From positions 4,979,837-5,043,836 of the forward strand of contig NC_134158.1 of assembly GCF_033958435.1 (NCBI RefSeq): a DNA stretch of 64,000 nucleotides. The letters are read 5' to 3'. The notes under the pieces are model-generated. The model was not told the DNA's origin. It saw only the letters and a list, made by a program, of their open reading frames with translations, and searched no databases. This document shows positions 55,690 through 64,000 of the stretch, piece after piece. Origin of the DNA: Carettochelys insculpta. Its lineage: Eukaryota > Chordata > Testudines > Carettochelyidae. Numbering within the stretch: position 1 is the first letter of the stretch; each line of letters opens with the position of its first letter. The position numbers and the translations under genes were made by a program.

Positions 55690-56130
55690 GGTCCGCGTTA
55701 AGCGTTGGACAGTAACAGGGAGGAAGCCCCGCCAGTCTCTACACTATCAAAACAAAACGCGGTCAAGTGGCACTTTAAAGACCCGCAAAATGGTTTATTA
55801 GGTGACGAGCTTTCGTGGGACAGACCCACTTCTCCCGCCCAGAGCCGGACCGGAGCAGAGTCAAGATTTAAGGCCCAGAGAACCGGACACAGAAATCAAG
55901 GCGCACAAATCAGAAACAAACGATCGAGGGGAGCAAATCAGAGAGCGGAGGGGCGGGGGGGAAGGTCAAGAGTTGGACTGAGCCCAGTTCGCAGACGAGC
56001 CCCGAGAGTGACGCGGAAAGTTCCCATCACGATTTAACCCCCGTGTTAAGGTGCCGGATTTGAATACAAAACCCAGCTCGGCTGCGTCCCTCTCCAGAAC
56101 GGGGCGATCATGTCTCTCCAGTAACACACG
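55690..56130 (-). mobile_element. PLE 3' fragment with tail, right copy
   Basis: This is the mirror of 10810-11200. On minus it has the hairpin GTGGGTCTGTCCCAC followed by GAAAGCTCGTCACC. Confidence 0.7.
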
Positions 56131-56149
56131 TACCGCGGGGGAGGGGGGG

Positions 56150-57020
56150 CTGGCGGGGGCCAGAAGCTCGGGCTGTGTCCCGCCCCCACCCCCGTACCGC
56201 GCATGCGCAGGGAGCGCAGCGGGAGCTGCTGCCCGGACTGACCCTGCCGGGGCTCTGGCGGCCGCTGCCCGCTCGGCGCGCACGTGACAAAGCGCTGCGG
56301 GGGGAGGGGGGTCAGTGCCCCCTAGAGCCCCACGGGGGGACAGTCCCCAGGGGGTGAGCCCCGCCCCCCCGCGCGCTCAGAGGGCGGGACAGGGCTGTTG
56401 TCACCCGCGCCCGGCCCGGCCCTGCATCGGGTGTGTGCGGTGTCCTGCCCCTCCCCCCGCAGCGCCCCGCCCAGCCCCGCCCGTCGGTGTGACACTGTCA
56501 CACCCGCTACACACCCGCCACGTGCACGTCACGTGTTCCCGTTGCATCCCCGGGGCGCCCAGCGCCGCCTCCCCCGGGCGGCACCGCACAGCACCAGGGC
56601 CGGGGGACGCGGCCACAACGGCGCTGCCGTCCCGCTGCCACCGCCGCCCTGCGCTGCACCTGGGCCGGGCTGGTCTGGGACCCAGCCGCTGCCTGCGGGG
56701 AGCGCTCCGGCACTGCCACGTGTCCTGAGCCCATGAGTGAGTGACCAGGGGGCTGGGCTGCGCAGGAAGGGCCCTGCAGGGCTCAGCGTGTGGGGCTGTG
56801 AAATGGGTGTCTGGTTCAGAGGCTGGCTTTAGGATGGGGGGGAGGGGCAGTGCAGCGGGGTTGGGAGGGGCGGGGTGTCTATTTCCATATCCCAAAGGAG
56901 GGTGACATCTCATGGGTAGATTATTGCAGGAGCAGAGGGAGATCTCGCAGTTGAAGCAGGGGCAGGGCTGGGCACCAGGACTCCTGGGTTCTCTTCTCAG
57001 CTCTGGGAGGTGTAGCCAGA
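56150..57020 (-). promoter_or_regulatory. Hybrid promoter unit B/C
   Basis: This is one unit where the left arm has two. On minus the part before the E-box is unit B-like (GGGGCTCTAGGGGGCACTGA). From CACGTG (56281-56286) toward the PLE it is unit C-like (CACGTGCGCGCCGAG, then CTTCTGGCCCCCGCC). The NRF1 motif at 56198-56209 is perfect. Confidence 0.6.
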
Positions 57021-57029
57021 CATGAACCC

Positions 57030-58240
57030 CCTGTTTGGCCTTTTCTTCCTCTTCCCCCCCCCCCACTGGGAGAGACAGAGAGAGAAATAAGCAGGGGAGG
57101 CAGGCGGCCTTTGATGTCCTGGGAACACAGGTGTGCTGTCTCACCCAGCCTCTCTGCCATACACAAAAACCAGACAGTGGATGGGCTAGCTAATGGCCGC
57201 CCTTCTGGCTGATCTCGGTAATTGACATGCCTTGCTCACTCACCTCCAAAGGTGCCCAATTGTCCACAATTCACAGGTGCAAATTGAGCCTTGCATATTT
57301 CCTGGGAAACCTGGGGTTCAAACACTCTCCTCCCAGTTGGCCACTTGAGACCAGGAAGAAGCCTACGTGCCACAAGGGGTATAAAGGGGCTTGGCAAACC
57401 ACCCCCCCTTTGAGTTTAAATCACCTACAGCTGCTGGCCAGGTCTGGAACTAACTCCCGAGACTGGGGATGCCTGGTTTGTATCTACTTCTTCCCGAGGG
57501 ATTGACAGAATTTGGGTCACACTGGATCTAGGAGGCAGGGGTAAGAATTACACCTGTATTGCACTTCTTTCCTATAGGAATTAAGGGAAAGACTCTGGTT
57601 CCACCAGGCTTAAGAGGCAGGGGTGAAAATCACACCTGCAACTTGCCTTTCTTGGGTACACATTACTTGTATTAGTTTAAGCTAGCGAATTTGTCTAAAA
57701 CTTTTCTTAAGTTAAATTGTGTTGTTTCCCCTTTAAAAACCGCGGGTACGAGCTGTTTTTGGGCTATAAACTGCTAAAACCATAAGCCTGTCACTCAGAC
57801 CGCGGGAAGCCCTGACCTTATCTTTAAAACGCGTTTACCCCTTTGATCTATTACAACACTGCGATCCTCCGCTATCTTTTAGACAGAACTGTAGAAAATT
57901 TATCTTGCCTATCAAACCCCAGGGGGTCCTCGCCTTACCTGAACTGGCGACCTGCGGTCAGCAATGACCTTCTGCAAATAGTAGTAACCACGAGTAAAAT
58001 CATTCTCCTGTCACTCACTCGGCGGCCATCTTGGTTTCATTCATAAAGTGAGCGGTCAGTTTAAAACCCCCTTTCACACGCGGCAGCCGCTTCTGTTGTA
58101 AAATCGCTGCCAGCGGTTTCCTATTAACTGTTAGAAAAGTTATAAACAAACATTCACAATTGTGGTACTTGGATCACTTGTCTGAGTTATATTGTTTCCA
58201 TCTGTGTAGAAATACAAAGTAACTGTTAAGGCCTCTAATA
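57030..58240. other. Mirrored non-coding block, right copy
   Basis: This is the mirror of 6480-7720, including the duplicated about 75 bp unit. No gene is seen. Confidence 0.4.
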
Positions 58241-58279
58241 AGTGTAATTTTCCTCTTGCTGCTGTGCCCGAACTAAGCG

Positions 58280-59640
58280 CAAACCAAAGAACCCCGCCTG
58301 CCCTGGCTGCTCAGCGCAGCTGCTGGGGCGGCATCGCCCCCCCCCTTTGCCCCTCCAGACCTTTAGCTGGCACCGGGGCACGGGCTCACAGAGCCGCGAG
58401 AGACCCCGGTGTGTGCGAACCCCCCGCCCCGCGGGACCGTCTCTCCGCGCGCCCCGCCCCCCCGGCACGTGCCCGCAGCCGGCGCGTCCCAGCCCGGCCC
58501 CTCGGGCCCCGGGGGAGGTGAAGCGCCGCTTCCCGCCGCCGCGGCTGAGGAGCCGCTGGAGCACGTGACACCCCCCCCGCCCCCCCCCCCCCAAGGCAGG
58601 AGCGTTTCGCGCCCAGGAGACGGGACAGAACCGCCCCCCCCACCCCCCGCAGAGGGCGCCCGCGGCCGGACCACACACCCCTCCCCCCGCTGGGCCCGAG
58701 CTGAGCCCCGGGGGGACCGAGCGCCCCCCCCATTACCCCGGGTCCGTGTCCCCCCCACGGGTTGAGCGACCCCCCCCAATAACTTGTCCCGTCCCTCCCC
58801 CGGCCCGGGACCCCGACACTCACGGCCGGGCGGGGCTGTACGAAACACCCCCGCGCAGCTCGGGCTTTGCCCCGCCCCCCGTACCGCGCATGCGCAGTGA
58901 GCGCGGCGGGAGCTGCTGCGCGGAATGACCCTGCCGGGGCTGTGGCGACCGCTGCCCGCTCGGCGCCCACGTGACAAAGCGCTGCGGGAGGGGGGGGGGT
59001 CAGAGCCCCCTAGAGCCCCACGGGGGGGACAGTCCCCAGGGGTGAGCCCCGCCCCCGCCGCGTGCGCGGCCCCGTCCGGGAGCCCCGCCCCCCAGCGCGC
59101 TCAGAGGGCGGGACAGGGCTGTTGTCACCCGCGTCCGGCCCGGCCCTGCAGCGGGTGTGTGCGGTGTCCTGCCCCCCCCCTTCCCCGCCCCGCCCGTCGG
59201 TGTGACACTGTCACACCCGGTAGACACCCGCCACGTGCACGTCACGTGTTCCCGGTGCAGCCCCGGGGCGCCCAGCGCCGCCTCCCACGGGCGGCACCGG
59301 ACAGCACCAGGGCCGGGGGGCGCGGCCACAACGGCGCTGCCACCGCCGCCCTGCGCTGCACCTGGGCCGGGCCGGGCTGGGCTGGGACCCAGCCGCTGCC
59401 TGCGGGGAGCGCTCCGGCACTGCCACGTGTCCTGAGCCCATGAGTGAGTGACCAGGGGGCTGGGCTGGGCAGGAAGTGCCGTGCAGGGCTCAGTGTGTGG
59501 GGCTGTGAAATGGGTGTCTGGTTCAGAGGCTGGCTTTAGGATGGGGGGGAGGGGCAGTGCAGCGGGGTTGGGAGGGGCGGGGTGTCTATTTCCATCTCCC
59601 AAAGGAGGGTGACATCTCATGGGTACATTATTGTAGGAGC
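58280..59640 (-). promoter_or_regulatory. CpG-island promoter unit A, right copy
   Basis: The E-box is at 58968-58973, a perfect CGCGCATGCGCA NRF1 motif at 58885-58896 and the GTGAGT donor on minus at 58818-58823. It keeps about 390 bp (near 59212-59607) that the left unit A has lost and lacks the left unit's internal duplication. Confidence 0.55.
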
Positions 59641-59719
59641 AGAGGGAGATCTCGCAGTTGAAGCAGGGGCAGGGCTGGGCACCAGGACTCCTGGGTTCTC
59701 TTCTCAGCTCTGGGAGGGC

Positions 59720-60350
59720 AGTGGGGTCGAGTGGTTTGAGCTCTGGCCTGCTCTCCCTCACTTCCCTGTCGCTCTGCGCCTCGGTTTCCCTTGGTGAGTG
59801 AGGACACGTTCCCAGCAACCCAGGGAACGGGGCAGTCCGGATAATTCACCGAGAAGGGCTTCATGCCACTATCGTGAGCGTACTCGAGATACACCAAGGA
59901 GCATGGGGGTTACTGCAGCCCATTGGGCTGCCCCACAGCTCCGACAAGCTGCCTCAGAGCAAGTGAGGGGGAGACTTCCCCTTGACCGGCCAACGTGTGT
60001 CAAAATGTCGCCTGCCTCAGCTCCCCGAGGCCTGTGACAGACAAGAGCTGCCTTCCCCCCCACAGGCACCCCATGGGCCGGGTTTGCCCCTACGGAACCC
60101 CTCAGGGTAAACTGAGGCACAGGGAGGGAGTCGTGAGTAGCTTGAGCTGAGCTGGGGAAGCAGCGCTGTCTCCCACCTGCCCCTGCCTGCTCTCCAGCCC
60201 TGGCAGGCCCCTCATGCCCCGGCCGCCCCTTGCAAGGGAAGGGACACGACCCAACTGGATTTCTGGCCATGGAGCTCTGTGCTCCCACTGGAGATCCACC
60301 CAGTGGGACTCAGCCACTCATGTCCCTTTGAACACCCAGACCTGCTTCTT
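59720..60350. other. Mirrored non-coding DNA
   Basis: This is the mirror of 4500-5130. No gene is seen. Confidence 0.4.
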
Positions 60351-60590
60351 TGCCCTCTGGGGAAGGAGGGGGATGAAGGGGCTGGAGCACATGACCTATG
60401 AGGAGAAGCTGAGGGATTTGGGTTTATTTAGTTTCCTGAAGAGAAGACTGGGGAGCGATTTGATAGCAGCCTTCAACTACCCAAAGGGGATGCTCTGGGG
60501 GGGTTGATCCTGCTTTAGGCAGGGGGCTGGACTAGACGACCTCCTGAGGTCCCCTCCGGCCCTCGGATTCTGTGATTCTGATCTGTCTGC
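60350..60590 (+). mobile_element. CR1 LINE 3' end, right copy
   Basis: This is the mirror of 4262-4500, ending in GATTCTGTGATTCTGAT. Confidence 0.75.
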
Positions 60591-61240
60591 CTTTTCCAGA
60601 TGGATTAGATCCTTTTCCAGTCGATTGATTCTCATCTGATTTTACCCGTTTTATCATCTTCAGCCCTCTCCTCCTGAGTAGAACACAGAGAATCCCTATT
60701 TATCGACCCTCCCGTAAGAGATGCCTGTGTCCAATCCACACGCTCCTCTGCGCCCGTCGGCTCCCCCCAGCCCTTCGCTTCAAAACTGCTCTGCGACATC
60801 TCAGTGTGAAGTGCCAGCAGCCTGGTTCCGTTTTGGGGTAGGTGGGGCCCATCCCCCCCGTACAGCCTCCCGCTTCTCCAAAAGTGTCCCCAGTTCCTAA
60901 TGAATGTGAACCTCTCTGCCCGGCCCCATCCTCTCACCCCTGCGCTGAGACTCTGCAGTCCTCCCTGCTCACCTGGCCCTGCCCGTGGAAGTGGGAGCGT
61001 TTCAGAGAGCGCTGCCGTAGAGGGCCTGGATTACAATCGCTCCAGGATCGCTCCAGGTCTCTTCCAGTTCTGTGACCACCCCGGAGCGCTTGGGCGGCTG
61101 CCCAGGAAAGATTCAGGGCCACTCAGCTGGTTTGCAGAGCACCCAGCGCTGGCAGCCTGTGTTTCTATTGCAGGCGCACAGCCACACAGGCTTTGGTGCA
61201 CATAGACGTTTTATTCTGCCGCTGGAGGGGAACAATGGTG

Positions 61241-61312
61241 AGGAGGGAGAGGTCAGTGGTTAGAGCGTTGGCCTGGTAAACCCAGGGCTGTGGGATTAAC
61301 CCTTCAGAAGGG
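61241..61312 (+). repeat. tRNA-derived SINE or tRNA pseudogene, right copy
   Basis: This is the mirror of 3531-3605, with the same degenerate B box. Confidence 0.45.
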
Positions 61313-61387
61313 CCTTCAAGGGTCTGGGGCAGGATAGATTGAAAAAACCCCAAAACTATCAGGCCTGGTGATGGGTGCTAGTAGTAT

Positions 61388-61392
61388 AAGGG
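61388..61392. other. Empty target site of the left-arm LTR
   Basis: A single AAGGG (CCCTT on minus) sits where the left arm carries the LTR between two copies. Confidence 0.85.
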
Positions 61393-61621
61393 ATCTACCA
61401 TCAATCTTTAGCCACGCCCCTTTTCCTTTTAGCCACGCCCCTTTCACCAGAAGCCCCACCCCAGCCCTTTTAGCTCCGCCCATCCCTTTCACCAGAAGTC
61501 CCACCCCCTTAACCCTTTTGCCCCTCCTTCCTGTCACCAGAAGTTCCTCCCCAACTCCTTTAGGCCCGCCCCCTGTCACCGGAAGACGTGCCCTTCGGGG
61601 GTAGGAGTACATCTGGGTCAA

Positions 61622-62520
61622 GTGAGACTGGAAGGAAAGGGTGTCATGCGACCCCTCGAAGGACTCGCCCCTCCACCAATCGGAGCACAGCGCTACCCCC
61701 AGAAAGAGGCCATCTTCTTCCAAGAGCGCGTGTTTCAGAAATGTGCAAATGCTGAGCGGAAAGATGGACACTTTCACCACCCCTGCCAGGAGTTCGGACG
61801 TTGTTCATGTGCCGACGGGTCTCCGCCGCATGTGGAGAAAGTGTCCGCATCCGCGGCAGCTGCGAGGGGGAGGCGGTAGCCGAGGGGAGCCCTTTGGCCT
61901 AACCCTTGTTGACGGATACACCGGAACCCGACCCCCCGAAACCCAACCGCTCTCGAGGCGGCCCGACAAGGTAGACGGCCTCTCTTTGTCCACCCCTCCG
62001 GAGGAAGGCGGCCGCAGGGTTGAAGGAGTCAGACAAAGAGAACGGAAAAGAAGCCAAAGAGGTAAGAAACGAATGAGCGAGGTTGGGGGGTCGTGTAAAG
62101 GGATTTTGTAAAAAACCTAAAAAGACCACAGGATCGTACATTATTTTCTTTCTGGGAATCTCTCCAGAGCTCGACAAGGTCTTCCCTGAGGACCCAGAGC
62201 CCCAGGACGACGTTGTGTCAGAGAACGAAGATGAAACGGGCCCACCTTGGTTTGCTCAACACCGATACAAACCACTGAAGATGATGCGAAGGACGATGGC
62301 TACGAGGAATTTAGAAGGAGGCTTGGTATGGAAGTGGCTGAGCCAGTCCATGTCATCAGTGTAAAAAAGGTCTGCCTTCGATTGTACGCATTGTTGTTTA
62401 TGCCACACCCGCTCACGACACTGTTCTAAAGCACTGCCTCCGGGAAAAGCTTTTTGAAGACTGTGAGGGCTGTGTCATAGGTGCACCAGGCCAAAGGCAC
62501 CAGGACTTGGTGGCCCCTTA
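61622..62520 (+). pseudogene. Unidentified two-exon frame, right copy (frameshifted)
   Basis: This is the mirror of the frame at 1323-2170 and keeps a GTAAGA donor near 62062 and an ATCTCTCCAG acceptor near 62167. Small indels change the frame in both exons, for example in the CCCCCCGAAACC run near 61933. The left copy is open, so this one has probably decayed, unless the left frame is a chance one. Confidence 0.35.
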
Positions 62521-62658
62521 GAGACTAACACAGATTTTGGAGCATATGCTTCAAAATGTCTCTCGAAAAAATTCTGTCTGAATTGTTATGGGCCTGGAGC
62601 TTCAGGCACCTCAGTCCCCTCCTTAATAGGGCCCTGGGCACGTCCAGCGCCCTCTCAC

Positions 62659-62871
62659 CTGCAGCAGCTCCAGCGCCGGCTGCTGACACGTCCCCTCCAG
62701 CTGTGTGTTGAGGGCGCCAGTCCGGGAAATCTTCTCCCCCAGCTGGGTGGCATTTTCCTCCCCCCTCGGCCCGATCTCCTGGGCCAGCTCTCCCAGTCGT
62801 GCCAGCAGGAGGCGCTCTTGTTCAGCCAGGAACTCCCACGCCACCAGCTGCCTCTCCATGGCCGTCTGCCG
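62659..62871 (-). CDS. Orphan TRIM-type coiled-coil exon, right copy
   Basis: This is the mirror of 927-1139. The length of 213 bp, frame and splice sites are kept; the acceptor has changed from CCTCAG to CCCCAG. A few residues differ. Confidence 0.6.
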
Positions 62872-63179
62872 CTGGGGTGCGCAGAGGGGGCCGGGCTGGC
62901 CACGGGGAGAGGGGACGCAGGACGTGGGCTGTTCCGCGCTGCCCGGGGCTTTTCATTCACAACTCAGCCGGGCCTAGCCAGCTAGCAGCCCCCGAAAGAA
63001 GGCAGCCCCAGCGACTCCTGTGAGGAGCAGCGAACAGGAGCAGCTCACAGGCAGCTCGCCTTTGGGAGGAGCCACATACCTGTTTTCACCTTTCTTGCAT
63101 GGGGTTTCTCTTGTGCCCTCCAAGGCGGCACTAGAAACAAATAAGGGATCTCTGTCAAGGGAGAAATGGAGAGTGACAC

Positions 63180-63496
63180 GGCTGGGGAGAGCTCTGGTGT
63201 TGTGACCTGCGTGGCATGTGCCGTGTTTTGTCTTCCTCCCGAATGATAGAAGGGATTTTCTCTGGCCCAAGGGTAAGCTGGGAGCCATTTTAGAAGAGAA
63301 GGTGAAAGGACTTGAGGCACAAATCCCAACCCTCAGGTCCATCAGAGAAGGTGAAGACTTTCTGGACAGAAGGCAACAGATAATACTGCAGGTACAGCAG
63401 GCTGCCCAAAACAAGGAGGAGAACTGGAAGCGTGTTACCTCCAGGAGGAGGAGAAAACCAGTTCAAGCCTCTCCAATTGCCGTGGAGGTTAAGTAG
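63180..63496 (+). CDS. Unidentified coiled-coil reading frame, right copy
   Basis: This is the mirror of 300-635. One extra T (about 63224) shifts the frame upstream of the coil, and a G to T change creates GGGTAAG at the start of the coil. The helical stretch LGAILEEKVKGLEAQ stays open to a TAG at 63494-63496. Confidence 0.35.
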
Positions 63497-63671
63497 CTGC
63501 TTTCAGCCTCTCTCTGAAATCACAGAGCAGCAGCTTGGGCCTTGCAGAGCTGAAATCACAGGGTTGTGCCTCAGGGCAATCCCCAGCAGTGTGATTGCTC
63601 AGGGAGGGACGATGGCAGTGGATGAGAGCAGGGGGTTGCTGCCGAGGTGTGTGGTTGACACCGGTTCTGCG

Positions 63672-63750
63672 GTCCGGTGGTCTGATGGTGTGAAGAAGTG
63701 GGTCTGTCCCACCAAAGCTCACCTAATACATTATTTTGCTAGTCTTTAAA
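63672..63750 (+). mobile_element. PLE tail, right copy
   Basis: This is the mirror of 60-135: GTGGGTCTGTCCCAC, CAAAGCTCACCTAATA and GTCTTTAAAGTGC. Confidence 0.6.
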
Positions 63751-64000
63751 GTGCATGATGGGGTCAAATTTAGCTACGACAGATGAGGAAAAGGGATCTT
63801 GGAGTTATAGTGGATAGTTCTCTGAAGACATCCACGCAGTGTGCAGCAGCAGTTAGTAAGGCAAATAGGATGTTAGGAATTATTAAAAAAGGGGATCGAT
63901 AATAAGACAAAAGATATCCTACTTCCCCTATATAAAACTATGGTACGCCCACATCGTGAGCACTGCGTGCAGCTGTGGTCTCCTCACCTCAGAAAAGATA
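63750..64000 (+). mobile_element. CR1 LINE fragment, 5'-truncated, runs off the window
   Basis: The sequence matches the spacer CR1 reverse transcriptase from [10 protein letters not shown] to about [12 protein letters not shown] with small indels that break the frame. It starts directly after the PLE tail, so the 5' end was truncated at insertion. Confidence 0.88.

Larger units (their letters stand above)
36804..64000. repeat. Right arm of window-scale inverted repeat
   Basis: This is the reverse complement of the left arm as described there. Identity is uneven: very high at 36804-38470 and in most of 49000-63805, and lower in the TRIM introns at 44900-46650. The part 63806-64000 would pair with DNA left of the window. 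Confidence 0.95.

Overview
This window looks like vertebrate nuclear DNA, most probably from a turtle (Testudines). The signs are exon/intron genes with GT-AG junctions, CpG-island promoters, CR1 LINEs with an ATAAGAAAC-type 3' tail, many Penelope-like retroelement (PLE) tails, a solo retroviral LTR and fold-back MITEs starting GGCTGTGTCTACACG or similar. The species call is inference from repeat families recalled from reptile genomes. No complete bacterial or viral gene set is present.

The layout is one very large imperfect inverted repeat. The left arm (1-32108) and right arm (36804-64000) are reverse complements around a 4.7 kb spacer (32109-36803), and both arms run off the window. They are unequal (about 32.1 kb against 27.0 kb for the matched part) because each has gained or lost segments. 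Left-only segments are a solo LTR (2405-3448), about 2.15 kb around a TRIM tail and CCAAT array (8480-10630), about 1.05 kb at 16518-17577, a PLE piece (24290-25580) and a full fold-back MITE (27563-27998). Right-only segments are a half MITE (40742-40967), a second MITE (41388-42081), a minisatellite (42225-42565) and a PLE tail (39610-39730).

Each arm carries one apparently intact TRIM-family E3 ubiquitin ligase gene (RING, B-box2, coiled coil, PRY-SPRY) in the classic exon pattern of 96, 231, 23 and 116 bp internal exons. The genes are head to head: left on minus (30854 to 20050, 479 aa), right on plus (38058 to 48609, 480 aa). All splice phases join in frame in both. A perfect interferon-stimulated response element core lies 27 bp upstream of each ATG. 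The proteins differ mainly in the RING/B-box linker and the SPRY domain, where most differences change amino acids.

Outward from the TRIM genes the arms hold mirrored minisatellites, a MITE, a conserved 300 bp exon-like block, CpG islands with E2F and octamer-like motifs, PLE and CR1 fragments, GC-rich promoter units with E-box and NRF1 motifs, a tRNA-like repeat, an unidentified two-exon reading frame, an orphan 213 bp TRIM coiled-coil exon and a coiled-coil reading frame. The spacer holds a 5'-truncated CR1 with an uninterrupted reverse transcriptase frame, PLE fragments and a tRNA-like sequence.

All comparisons were made by eye, so identities and edges are approximate except where a base position is tied to a splice site, TSD or stop codon.
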